From assembly GCA_022508615.1 (NCBI GenBank), contig JAFLUW010000006.1, forward strand, positions 1 to 33,359: 33,359 bases of DNA, in the 5' to 3' direction. Positions 10,535-19,562 of the stretch are shown one piece after another (the first letter of the stretch is position 1; the number at the start of each line of letters is the position of its first letter). A program made the position numbers and the translations under genes. The stretch is from Prevotellaceae bacterium. Lineage in GTDB: Bacteria; Bacteroidota; Bacteroidia; Bacteroidales; Bacteroidaceae. The notes under the pieces were generated by a model. The model was not told where the DNA came from. It worked only from the letters and a program-made list of their open reading frames with translations, and made no database searches.

Positions 10535-12013
10535 ATGAAAAAGTTATTCCTCAGCCTTGCCGTAGCGCTTTTCGGCACACTCGGCGCTATGGCGCAGACC
10601 AATTACGAAGTGCCCGAGCTCTCGCCCGATTTGGCCGCCGCCTGCCAGAGCATTATCGACCTGCAGCTCGATGATCCCGAAAAAGCCAACAACCAGTTCG
10701 CCCGCCTCATGCGCAAAATCCGCAACAAGCGGAACGACCTGCTAGCTGTGGGGCATTTCTTCGTCGAGAACAAAGTGCTCCCCTGCGCCAATCAGTGCGC
10801 CCGCACCCTCTACGAAATCGCTCCCGAGGATATCGACGGCCTGATGTTTTCGGCTGAGGTCAACATGCTGCGCAAATCCTACGGCGAGGCCGGACAGAAG
10901 TATGACATCGTGCTCTCCATCGACTCCACCTACGTGCCCGCACTCAAGCGCCGCGCTTTCATCTATAAGAACGTCAATCCTTTCGTAGCCGTCGAGGACT
11001 ACGAGCACATTCTGCGCCTCGACCCCGCCGACATCGACGCTTACCGCAATCTCGGCGACATCTATTTCAAAACCGACGAGAACGAAAAGGCCGTGGCCAA
11101 CTACGACATCTACTACGCCAAGACGCCCAAGGCAGAACTCGACGTGCGCTCGTGCGAAAACTACGTGATGGCGCTCTTTGCGCTGGCCCAGTTCGACCGC
11201 GTCGCCCAGCTTTCGTCCGAATTCGCCAAACTCGACGAAAAAGACGTCATCTTCAAGCGCATGCTCTTCTTCGGACTCGTGCCTACCTACAGCGCACGCA
11301 CCGACATCGAGCAGGCAACGGCCGAAGTCCGCGCCGCCATGAAGTACATCACTGAGCAACAGTATGCCGACTCCGTCTACATCAACCTCGACTACCTAAA
11401 CGCCTCCAACTTTTGCAAGTTCGAGAACGAAATACCCGAAGCCATCAACTACATGAAGAAGGCCATCGAGCGCGATCCCGCGAAAGTGGACAACTATCGC
11501 GAACTCTCCACGCTCTACCGCCGCAACAACCAGTACGACGAAGCCATCTCCACCTACGAACTCTACATGTCGAAGAAAGGCGAGGACAACCTGAACCTCG
11601 GCGACCGCATGACGCTGGCGCAGAACCTCTTCTTCGCCGCCCAGCAGGACGACATCGCCCCCGAACTCAAGGAAAAATACATCGCCGAGGGCGACGCCAT
11701 CTGTCTGGCCACGCTCGAGAAAGAGCCCAAGGCCTATCAGGCCTACATCTACCGCGGCCGCTTCAACTGCCTCAAGCGCGGCGACAACAACCTCGACGCC
11801 GAGTCGGCCGAAGACTACGCCAAAGCCATGGAAATCATGCAGGCCGCCGAAAACCCCGAGTACTCCTTCATGCAAGACGTCTCGCTGCGTCTGGCCATCT
11901 ACTATTACATGAACGAAGACATGGAGAACGCCAAGAAATACGTCGGCATTCTCCACGAAGTCAACCCCGACCACTCCGTAGGCAAGCAGCTCTACGAAGC
12001 GCTCTATCAGTAA
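10535..12013 (+). CDS. Secreted TPR-repeat protein, paralog B
   Basis: Start at MKKLFLSLAVALFGTLGAMAQ (10535). Collinear similarity to 8668-10287 (NYEVPELSPDL / TYEVPALSPQL; STLYRRNNQYDEAI in both). Confidence 0.9.
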   Translation: MKKLFLSLAVALFGTLGAMAQTNYEVPELSPDLAAACQSIIDLQLDDPEKANNQFARLMRKIRNKRNDLLAVGHFFVENKVLPCANQCARTLYEIAPEDIDGLMFSAEVNMLRKSYGEAGQKYDIVLSIDSTYVPALKRRAFIYKNVNPFVAVEDYEHILRLDPADIDAYRNLGDIYFKTDENEKAVANYDIYYAKTPKAELDVRSCENYVMALFALAQFDRVAQLSSEFAKLDEKDVIFKRMLFFGLVPTYSARTDIEQATAEVRAAMKYITEQQYADSVYINLDYLNASNFCKFENEIPEAINYMKKAIERDPAKVDNYRELSTLYRRNNQYDEAISTYELYMSKKGEDNLNLGDRMTLAQNLFFAAQQDDIAPELKEKYIAEGDAICLATLEKEPKAYQAYIYRGRFNCLKRGDNNLDAESAEDYAKAMEIMQAAENPEYSFMQDVSLRLAIYYYMNEDMENAKKYVGILHEVNPDHSVGKQLYEALYQ

Positions 12014-12079
12014 ACGCCTCTTTCCGCCCGTCCTCCGGGCCTTTTGCCGGGTGCGCAAAGCGCGGCAAAAAACACGGCG

Positions 12080-12142
12080 AAACTTAGTCAGCGTTAGTTT
12101 GAACTTAGTCAGTGTTAGTTCAAACTAACGCTGACTAAGTTT
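12080..12142. repeat. Triple-unit element, copy 2 (divergent unit sequence, F-F-R)
   Basis: Perfect 24-bp arms AAACTTAGTCAGCGTTAGTTTGAA / TTCAAACTAACGCTGACTAAGTTT around 15-nt CTTAGTCAGTGTTAG. Confidence 0.92.
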
Positions 12143-12273
12143 TTCCTATCTCCCGCCTTCTCTTCCGCCCCCTGCGCCATGCGGCTCGAAGCCCCTCACG
12201 CATGGCGTCCGCAAGCCCCCGTCAGCAGCCTGCGCAGCGTTGCGCTCCGGCAGCCCCAAGCCCCGCGCCGCCC

Positions 12274-12305
12274 TTTGTGCGGGTAAAAGGATTTTCGTAA
12301 ATTTG
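12274..12305 (+). promoter_or_regulatory. Bacteroidetes-type promoter for putative porin
   Basis: TTTG (12274-12277) - N20 - TAAATTTG (12298-12305); ATG only 7 nt further. Confidence 0.75.
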
Positions 12306-12312
12306 CTGCCGC

Positions 12313-14532
12313 ATGAAAAAGAAACATCTCCTCGGCCTGCTCCTTGCGCTGATCTGTACGGCCGCGCCGGCCCAGCGCTCGCTGAAAGGCGGCGCCCTCA
12401 CGCTGCGCCCCGACGGACAGACGCCCGGCGGACACTTCGACCAAGGCTGGGAGAGCGACTCCGTGCGCAAAGAAGGCGTGCCGCAGGACATCCGCTTCTG
12501 GCGCATAGAGCCCCGCTTCGGCAGCGTGCGGCCCGCCGAGGCCGACACGCTGGCCCACGGCTTTCCGAACACGGTGCTGACCGACGGCATGCGCGGAGAA
12601 TACAACTTTACGGGCAACTACGGCGCCCCGCGTCAGCCGCGGCTCTACATGATGCGCGACGTCGAAGCCTTCGGCTCGCAATTCGTCTTCGAATCGCCCT
12701 ACGACTTCTTCCTCTTTCAGCCCGGCAACCTGCTCTTTACGAACACCAAGTCGCCGTTTACGAATCTCACCTACCATTCGTGCGGCAACAAGACCAACGG
12801 CGAGGACCGCATCACCGCACTCTTCGCCGTCAACGCCGGAAAGCCGCTCGGCGTGGGCTTTCGCATCGACTACCTCTACGGCCGCGGCTATTACGACAGC
12901 CAGTCGACCTCGCAGTTCGGCGGAACGCTCTTCGGCTCTTGGCGCAGCGACCACTATGAAATGCATGCCTACTACAACGCCAACCACTTGAAGACCACCG
13001 AGAACGGAGGCGTGGAAGACGACCGCTACATCACGCATCCCGAAGCCTTTGCCCAAGGATACAGTCCCGCCGACCTGCCCACGCGCCTCACGAAAACGTG
13101 GAACCGGCTTTACGTCAACACATTCTATCTCACCCAACGCTTCAACCTCGGCTTCGACCGCTATCGCGACGCCGAAGGCCGTCTCGCCGCCCGCCCGGCT
13201 GCGGCCGAGTCGTCCGCACGCCGCACGAGCGGCCTGGGAAAACTGCTGCTGGGCCTCTCGCGCGACACCCTTTCGGCCGAAACCGACTCGCTCCCGGCCG
13301 TTCGTCAGTCCGACTCACTGGCCGTCGCCGGTTCGGCCGAAGCTGTTGCCGAAGAACCGCAGCTGACCTGCGAATTCGTGCCCGTGACTAGCGTCGTGCA
13401 CACCCTCAGGCTCGAGCACAGCAGCCGGCGTCTGCTCTGCAACAAACTTGCCGACGACTATTTCGCCGATTACTACCTGCCTGGCGATTCGGCCAACGAC
13501 TTCACGAAAAACATCCGTCTCGTCAACACGCTTGCACTTGAATTGCGCGAAGGTTTCAACCGCTGGATGAAAACCGGCATACGCCTTTTCGCCGGACACG
13601 AGTTCAATAATTTCCGTCTGCCGGCGCCGGTGCGCGGCCGCGAGGAACTTTACACGACGAACGACTTTTTCGTCGGCGCCAGCCTGCTGAAAGAACAGGG
13701 CCGCGTGTTCCATTACAACGTGACGGGCGAGCTGCGCACGAGCGGCACGGACTGGGGCGAATTCAACGTGGAGGGAAAGGCCGACGTCAACCTGCCGCTG
13801 GGCCTCGACACGCTGCGCGTCGAGGCTGCGGCCTTCGTGCGCAACGAAACGCCGCCGTTCTATTTCATGCACTACCACGGACGCAACGCATGGTGGGACG
13901 ACGAGGGGCTGAGCAAAGTGTTCCGCACGCGCGCCGGCGGTATGCTGCGCTACGGCTCGACGCGACTGTCGGCTTATGTCGAGACGATACAGAATTACGC
14001 CTACCTGCGCGAAACGGTTCAGGCGTCGGAAGACCGTATGCGCTACGGCGTAGCCGTGAGCCAAAGCGCACGCAACATTCAGGTGGTGTCGGCCACGCTG
14101 GGGCAGGACTTCCGCTTCGGCATCCTGCACTGGGACAGCGAAGTGACGTGGCAAGCCACGTCGGACAAAGACATATTGCCGCTTCCGGCGCTCAATGTCT
14201 ACTCGAATCTCTATCTGAAATTCCGCATAGCCCGCGTGCTCGACACTGAAATCGGCGCCGACGTGCGCTACTTCACGCGTTATTATGCGCCGGCCTATGC
14301 TCCCGTGGTGGGGCTCTTTGCCGTGCAGGCGACCGAGGCGCCCCGCGTCAAATTGGGCAATTATCCGGTGGTGAATGCCTACGTCAATTTCCACCTGAAG
14401 CGCACGCGTTTCTACCTGATGGGCTCGCACGTCAATTTTAAGAAGGGCGCGGGCGCGCCTTTCCTCGTGCCGCACTATCCGCTGAACCGTCTGGTCGTTC
14501 ACATGGGCATTTCGTGGAATTTCTGGAACTGA
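12313..14532 (+). CDS. Putative porin (Bacteroidetes outer-membrane protein)
   Basis: 739 aa; signal peptide; FESPYDFFLFQPGNLLFTNTKSPFTNLTYHS region typical of putative porins; beta-barrel C-terminus. Confidence 0.88.
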   Translation: MKKKHLLGLLLALICTAAPAQRSLKGGALTLRPDGQTPGGHFDQGWESDSVRKEGVPQDIRFWRIEPRFGSVRPAEADTLAHGFPNTVLTDGMRGEYNFTGNYGAPRQPRLYMMRDVEAFGSQFVFESPYDFFLFQPGNLLFTNTKSPFTNLTYHSCGNKTNGEDRITALFAVNAGKPLGVGFRIDYLYGRGYYDSQSTSQFGGTLFGSWRSDHYEMHAYYNANHLKTTENGGVEDDRYITHPEAFAQGYSPADLPTRLTKTWNRLYVNTFYLTQRFNLGFDRYRDAEGRLAARPAAAESSARRTSGLGKLLLGLSRDTLSAETDSLPAVRQSDSLAVAGSAEAVAEEPQLTCEFVPVTSVVHTLRLEHSSRRLLCNKLADDYFADYYLPGDSANDFTKNIRLVNTLALELREGFNRWMKTGIRLFAGHEFNNFRLPAPVRGREELYTTNDFFVGASLLKEQGRVFHYNVTGELRTSGTDWGEFNVEGKADVNLPLGLDTLRVEAAAFVRNETPPFYFMHYHGRNAWWDDEGLSKVFRTRAGGMLRYGSTRLSAYVETIQNYAYLRETVQASEDRMRYGVAVSQSARNIQVVSATLGQDFRFGILHWDSEVTWQATSDKDILPLPALNVYSNLYLKFRIARVLDTEIGADVRYFTRYYAPAYAPVVGLFAVQATEAPRVKLGNYPVVNAYVNFHLKRTRFYLMGSHVNFKKGAGAPFLVPHYPLNRLVVHMGISWNFWN

Positions 14533-14600
14533 AAACGCTTCGGTCTTTCCCGTCCGAAGCCCGCTTGCAGGCGGCTGAAAGCCACGCCGCAAGGTGTACG

Positions 14601-14668
14601 AAAAAATTAGTCTGAGTAAGTTTGAACTTAGTCTGAGATAGTTTGAACTTACTCAGACTAAGTTTTTC
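14601..14668. repeat. Triple-unit element, copy 3 (F-F-R)
   Basis: ATTAGTCTGAGTAAG-TTTGAA-CTTAGTCTGAGATAG-TTTGAA-CTTACTCAGACTAAG with A-run left and T-run right; between convergent genes. Confidence 0.9.
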
Positions 14669-14719
14669 CTATCTCAACGTTTCCTTGTTTCGAAGCGGAC
14701 GAAGCCGGCCGTTGCCGGC

Positions 14720-16771
14720 TCACAGCGTCCATTGCAGTTGCAGCGCGAGGTCGGCCTTCGCGGGCGAGAAAATCTGCATCGCGCCGCTGCTCTGCGTGTC
14801 GCGGTCGAAGTAGCGCAGACAGGCCACGCGCACCCCGCCCGTGAGCTTTCGGGCGAGGCGAATCTCGGCGACGGCGGCCGAGACGAAGCCCCGTCCGCGA
14901 TAAGCCGCGAGGCCGTACTGATAGCGCAGCGCCGGCTCGAACGCATAGAGCACGGCGTCCGAGCGGTCGCCCGAAAAGAGCGCGCCGTAGAGCGTCGCGC
15001 GCAGCCGTCGGGCCTCTTTCGTGGAGCAGCGCAGCGAAAGCATCCAGCCCCAGACGGCTGCCGAAAGCTGACTCGTGTGGACGACGCCGTCGGCGGCTGC
15101 CGACACGCGGAAGCGCCGGCCTCCGGCGTCGGCACGCAGCCGGAGGCGGTGCGTTTGCTCGTAAGCCAGCAGGTTGTCGTGTGCCGGCACGTCGCAGGCC
15201 CGTGCTCCGGCCTTGTAGCGCAGGCTAAGCGCGAGGCTGCGCCTCGTTTCGTAACGTATTTCGGCCCATGCCCTGAAGCCGTTCGAAGGAAGCGCGGCGC
15301 GCCAGGCCGCCCGCGGAAAGCGAAAGACGTCGGCAAAGGCCTCGAAGGCCAGCCGGCGCGAACGGGTGCAGGAAAAACCGAGCAGCAGGCCGTACTCGTT
15401 TTGCAAACGGCTGTTCTCGGCCGGATAACTGCCGAAAACCTCGACATATCGCGGCGAAAACATACGCCCCGAGGCCGTCAGCGACAAGCCGTCGCGCGGC
15501 GTGAAGCGCAACGTGTGGACTGTGGCCGGATGAAGCCGGCCGTCGAACGCCGCTTCGCCCGTTGCGCTGAACCGACGCAGGCTCAGCCGGTAGTCGGTCT
15601 GAATGCCGCCTGCCCTGCGGCCGCGGAGATAGTATTTATTATAGGTCCGTGCGGGCGGAGCGAAGGTTTTGTCGAACTTCGCGCCATATCCGCCCGCGGC
15701 GAGGCTGAAAAACTGCGAATGCCAACCTATTCGCGCGCCGCCGGCGACGACCTGCACGTTGTGTCGCCGCGCACGTTCCGTCGGGCTGCGGTGAAGGCCC
15801 GACGTGAGCCACGTGGTCACGCTGTCTCCGCCGAGGGCGGTGGCGTCGCGCCGGCTCAGGCTGCCGAACAACTGCATGCGCAGCCGGCTGGCCCGCACTT
15901 CGCTGGCCACGCCGCGGAAAAAGCGGTTTTCGTCGGTCGATGTGTGCGGCCGGAAAGGCGTATCGCCGTTTCCGCCGCGGACGACAGCCGCGCGGCGCAC
16001 AGGAAGAAAGCCGCTGCCGAGCAGCAGGCCCTGCCCGAAGTGAACTTCGAAATCGCCGGCCAGCAACTGCCAGCGGCGGGAGGGCGGCCGGAGAGAGACG
16101 TAGGCCGAAACGTAGTCGTAAGGCCTCGTGCCGTCGGTGCCGAAAGGCTCGAAGGCGTCTTTTTCGAGCGTCAGTCCGTAGCGCACAAGGCCTGCGGGCT
16201 CATCGTAGCGATAGCGCAGCACATGGGTCAGACGATTGCCGAGAAAGGCGTTTTGCGGATGCGAAGAAGGGTAGTCCGAAGGACCGCGGGGGTCGCCTGC
16301 GCGCGTATAGAGCGGAATGTCGAGCCGCGTCTCCAAACGGTGGCGCCCGCCGAACAGCCTTTGTCGGAGCGGAGCCGGCGGAACGGTTTCGGGAAGCAGG
16401 CGGACGAAAAGCGAAAGCCAGCGCCGCGTGCGCGCATCGAGACCCGTGACGAACATCAGCTCGCCGAGTGTCACGAAACGACCGCGCCGCTCGCGGTAAC
16501 GCAGCAGCGAGTCGGCCTGCGTCTCGTTGAGAAAAGGCAGACCGAGCAAATCTTCGCGCGTGGCGGCGTTCAGGTCGAGCGGAGCGGCGGCAAGCAGCTC
16601 GAGATGCTGACAAAGCGCATCGAGAGCGGTGTCGTCATCGTCGCCTGAAGCGGTTTCACTGTCAAGAAATTCAGAGAGAAAAGTGTCCCAGTCGGTATAA
16701 AGTTCGCGCGTCTGAGACCGCAGTGCCGCGGAGAGCAGAAAAAGGAGCGATGCAAGGGCGACGCGCGTCAT
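14720..16771 (-). CDS. Helix-hairpin-helix domain protein with outer-membrane-like C-terminal region
   Basis: Start [20 protein letters not shown] (cat 16769-16771; ATGA overlap with pgeF stop), HhH-like PLDLNAATREDLLGLPFLNETQADSLLRYRERRGRF; beta-rich remainder. Listed 932-aa ORF is an upstream over-extension. Confidence 0.82.
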   Translation of the reverse strand: MTRVALASLLFLLSAALRSQTRELYTDWDTFLSEFLDSETASGDDDDTALDALCQHLELLAAAPLDLNAATREDLLGLPFLNETQADSLLRYRERRGRFVTLGELMFVTGLDARTRRWLSLFVRLLPETVPPAPLRQRLFGGRHRLETRLDIPLYTRAGDPRGPSDYPSSHPQNAFLGNRLTHVLRYRYDEPAGLVRYGLTLEKDAFEPFGTDGTRPYDYVSAYVSLRPPSRRWQLLAGDFEVHFGQGLLLGSGFLPVRRAAVVRGGNGDTPFRPHTSTDENRFFRGVASEVRASRLRMQLFGSLSRRDATALGGDSVTTWLTSGLHRSPTERARRHNVQVVAGGARIGWHSQFFSLAAGGYGAKFDKTFAPPARTYNKYYLRGRRAGGIQTDYRLSLRRFSATGEAAFDGRLHPATVHTLRFTPRDGLSLTASGRMFSPRYVEVFGSYPAENSRLQNEYGLLLGFSCTRSRRLAFEAFADVFRFPRAAWRAALPSNGFRAWAEIRYETRRSLALSLRYKAGARACDVPAHDNLLAYEQTHRLRLRADAGGRRFRVSAAADGVVHTSQLSAAVWGWMLSLRCSTKEARRLRATLYGALFSGDRSDAVLYAFEPALRYQYGLAAYRGRGFVSAAVAEIRLARKLTGGVRVACLRYFDRDTQSSGAMQIFSPAKADLALQLQWTL

Positions 16772-17574
16772 TGCATCAGGATTCCGTTGAATATGCGGCC
16801 GGAATGCAGGCCGAGACGGCGGGCCGAGAAAAACTGGTCGGGGTGGCTGAACGTGCAAATGCCGCTCATGCGGATATGGTCGAGCGGAAGTCCGGCCGCT
16901 TCGAGTTGCAGAAAGTTGGCGGCGGGCAGGTCGATGTGCCATTTCGCACCTCGTCGCGCGGCAACGACGTGCATGGGAAAGCCGGCGGCCGCAAATCGCT
17001 CGTAAACCTCGTCGCCCACCTCGAAAGCCTCCATGCCTATGCCCGGCCCCACTACGGCGTGCAAGTTTTCGGGCTTGCAGCCCGCTTCGGCCTGCATCAT
17101 TTCGATGCAACGGGCCGCAATGCGCTCCACCGTGCCGCGCCAGCCGGCGTGAACGGCCGCCGATGTGCCGCTGACGGGGTCGGCCAGCAAAATGGGTATG
17201 CAGTCGGCCGTCGAAACGCCGATGCAGACGTTCGGCACGCGGCAAACGACGGCATCGACGCCCTCCAAGCGCCCACTTTGTTCGGCTCGGGGAAGCGCGA
17301 GAAAGGCTTCGTCGATAATAACATGGGCCGTGCCGTGCGTTTGGCGCGGCAAGATGAGCCTGTCGTCCGACAAGCCGAGCGCAGCGCAGAGCCGTTTGCG
17401 GTTTTCGGCCACGGCCTGCGCACTGTCGCCGCAATAGTGCGTAATGTTCAGCGAAGCGTAGGCGCCGACGCTCGCGCCGCCCTGCCGCATCGTAGAGAAA
17501 GCGCGGAAACCGGGGCACAAGGGATATTCGAGCAGCTGCGGCGCGCCGCAGGGAGGCGTGTCAGGCGTCTTCAA
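16768..17574 (-). CDS. pgeF: Peptidoglycan editing factor PgeF / laccase-domain (YfiH) protein
   Basis: [60 protein letters not shown] start at 17574 proposed because ATG at 17697 would overlap obgE by 137 nt. Confidence 0.85.
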   Translation of the reverse strand: MKTPDTPPCGAPQLLEYPLCPGFRAFSTMRQGGASVGAYASLNITHYCGDSAQAVAENRKRLCAALGLSDDRLILPRQTHGTAHVIIDEAFLALPRAEQSGRLEGVDAVVCRVPNVCIGVSTADCIPILLADPVSGTSAAVHAGWRGTVERIAARCIEMMQAEAGCKPENLHAVVGPGIGMEAFEVGDEVYERFAAAGFPMHVVAARRGAKWHIDLPAANFLQLEAAGLPLDHIRMSGICTFSHPDQFFSARRLGLHSGRIFNGILMQ

Positions 17575-18727
17575 GGTCTTCGATGTCGTAGATTTCTTCG
17601 CCTTCGTCGAGCGTATCGCCGTCGGCTTCGTCGTAGTCGCCCTGCCAGTCGGCAAAATCGCCCGAGAAGACGGCCGCGTCGCGGTCGCGGTGAACAATGG
17701 CGCCGCCTTCGGTAATGGCTTGCAACTTATTGCTCTCGCTGTTGAGTTCTTGCCAGAGCAAATCCTTCAACTTGTCGATGCCGTAGCCCGTGACGCTGGA
17801 AATAAACACGACGGGCAGGTCGTCGGGCAGGTCGTCGCGGAGCATTTCTTCGAGCTCTTCGTCTAAAAGGTCGCTCTTGGTGATGGCCAGCAGGCGCTGT
17901 TTGCCGAGCATGCCGGGGTTGAATTTCCCGAGTTCGCCGAGCAGCACTTCGTATTCGCGGCGAATGTTGTCCGTATCGCCCGGTACCATGAACAGAAGCA
18001 GCGAGTTGCGCTCGATGTGCCGCAAAAAGCGCAAGCCGAGGCCGCGTCCTTCGCTCGCTCCCTCGATGATGCCCGGGATGTCGGCCATGACGAACGACTT
18101 TCCCTCGCGCCACGGCACGATGCCGAGGCTCGGTTCGAGCGTCGTGAAGGGATAGTTGGCGATTTTGGGCCGGGCCGACGAAAGTGCCGAGAGCAAGGTC
18201 GACTTTCCGGCGTTGGGAAAGCCCACGAGGCCCACGTCGGCCAGCAGTTTGAGTTCGAGAATGACCATCATCTCCTGCATCGGCTCGCCGGGCTGGGCGT
18301 AGCGCGGCGTTTGGTTGGTGGCGGTGCGGAATTGGTAGTTGCCCAACCCGCCGCGGCCGCCGCGAAGCAGCATGACGACTTGCCCGTCTTCGGTTACATC
18401 GCAGATGTATTTTCCCGTCTCGGCGTCGTAGGCCACCGTGCCGCAGGGAACATCGATGTAGCGGTCGTCGCCGTCGCTTCCGTGCGAACAACATTTGCCG
18501 CCGTTGCCGCCATGTCCGGCGAAGACGTGGCGCTCGTAGCGCAAGTGCAGCAAAGTCCAATAATTGTGGTTGCCGCGCAGGTAGACGTGGCCGCCGCGGC
18601 CGCCGTCGCCGCCGTCGGGGCCGCCGTTGGGCTGGTATTTGGCGCGGTGCAGGTGCATCGAGCCGCGGCCGCCCTTGCCCGAGCGGCAATAGATTTTGAC
18701 GTAGTCTACGAAATTGCTTTCTGCCAT
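17561..18727 (-). CDS. obgE: Obg family GTPase CgtA/ObgE
   Basis: Glycine-rich Obg fold, [37 protein letters not shown]. Confidence 0.96.
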   Translation of the reverse strand: MAESNFVDYVKIYCRSGKGGRGSMHLHRAKYQPNGGPDGGDGGRGGHVYLRGNHNYWTLLHLRYERHVFAGHGGNGGKCCSHGSDGDDRYIDVPCGTVAYDAETGKYICDVTEDGQVVMLLRGGRGGLGNYQFRTATNQTPRYAQPGEPMQEMMVILELKLLADVGLVGFPNAGKSTLLSALSSARPKIANYPFTTLEPSLGIVPWREGKSFVMADIPGIIEGASEGRGLGLRFLRHIERNSLLLFMVPGDTDNIRREYEVLLGELGKFNPGMLGKQRLLAITKSDLLDEELEEMLRDDLPDDLPVVFISSVTGYGIDKLKDLLWQELNSESNKLQAITEGGAIVHRDRDAAVFSGDFADWQGDYDEADGDTLDEGEEIYDIEDLEDA

Positions 18728-18808
18728 AGGATTGCGGGGTGGATAGTGCGCGCGGCGCCGCGCGAAGTTTTCTTCGTGCGGCTGGTTCGACGGACTATCG
18801 CCGTGTAA

Positions 18809-18879
18809 GCAAAAACTTACTCAGACTAAGTTCAAACTTAGTCTGAGTAAGTTCAAACTTAGTCTGAGTAAGTTTTCGC
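18809..18879. repeat. Triple-unit element, copy 4 (R-F-F)
   Basis: CTTACTCAGACTAAG-TTCAAA-CTTAGTCTGAGTAAG-TTCAAA-CTTAGTCTGAGTAAG; outer arms complementary. Confidence 0.92.
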
Positions 18880-18971
18880 CCCTTGCGGGTGTTTGAAATT
18901 CAGTGCGTTGTAAAGTGGGATTTTTGGCCCTTCGGCGTGCGGTTGTCGGGGCTGAAGGGTCCGAAGGCGCG

Positions 18972-19541
18972 TCAGAGCGCGTCGATGACGGCGCAGAGGG
19001 CGGCGTTGATTTCTTCGAGCGAGCCGTAACCCTTGACGGTGTGGTGCAATCCCTCGCTCTCGTACCACTCGACGAGCGGCGCCGTCTGCGAGCGGTAGAC
19101 GTCGAGCCGCTTGCGAATGGTTTCGGCGTTGTCGTCGGCGCGTCCGCTGGTTTTTCCGCGATTGACGAGGCGCTCCATGAGCATTTCTTCGGGCACATCG
19201 AGCTCCAACATGGCGCCGACGCCCGTGTTGCGGTCGGCTAACATTTGTTTGAGGGCCTCGGCTTGGGGAATAGTGCGGGGGAAGCCGTCGAAAATGACGC
19301 CTTCGCAGGGGCCGAGGGCGTCGTAAGTGGCGGCCAGGATGTCGATGATCAGCGCGTCGGGCAGCAGCTGGCCTTTGTCGATGTACGAACTGGCCGTGCG
19401 GCCGAGCTCGGTGCCGGCTTTGATTTCGGCGCGCAGCACATCGCCGGTCGAAATGTGGCGGAAGCCGTATTTCTGCACGAGCAGGTCGCTCTGAGTTCCT
19501 TTGCCGGAGCCGGGAGCTCCGAAGATGACGATATTTTTCAT
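18972..19541 (-). CDS. adk: Adenylate kinase
   Basis: IFGAPGSGKGTQ P-loop, ISTGDVLRAEI, FDGFPRTIPQAE. Confidence 0.96.
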   Translation of the reverse strand: MKNIVIFGAPGSGKGTQSDLLVQKYGFRHISTGDVLRAEIKAGTELGRTASSYIDKGQLLPDALIIDILAATYDALGPCEGVIFDGFPRTIPQAEALKQMLADRNTGVGAMLELDVPEEMLMERLVNRGKTSGRADDNAETIRKRLDVYRSQTAPLVEWYESEGLHHTVKGYGSLEEINAALCAVIDAL

Positions 19542-19562
19542 TGTTTCCGATTAAATGTGTCT

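Noticed and set aside
12030-12076. TTTTGCCGggtGCGCaaaGCGCGGCAAAAAA hairpin as a terminator of TPR paralog B
   Set aside because: On the plus strand the stem is followed by A, not T; it may contribute to 3' structure but is not a standard intrinsic terminator.
14732-16648. 638-aa plus-strand ORF opposite the HhH protein
   Set aside because: Antisense shadow with low-complexity Arg/Ala/Gly composition; the minus frame has a coherent signal peptide, HhH motif and operon overlap.
16772-17518. N-terminal extension of the 932-aa ORF
   Set aside because: It is an alternative frame of pgeF; the ATG at 16771 gives a signal peptide and a 4-bp overlap.
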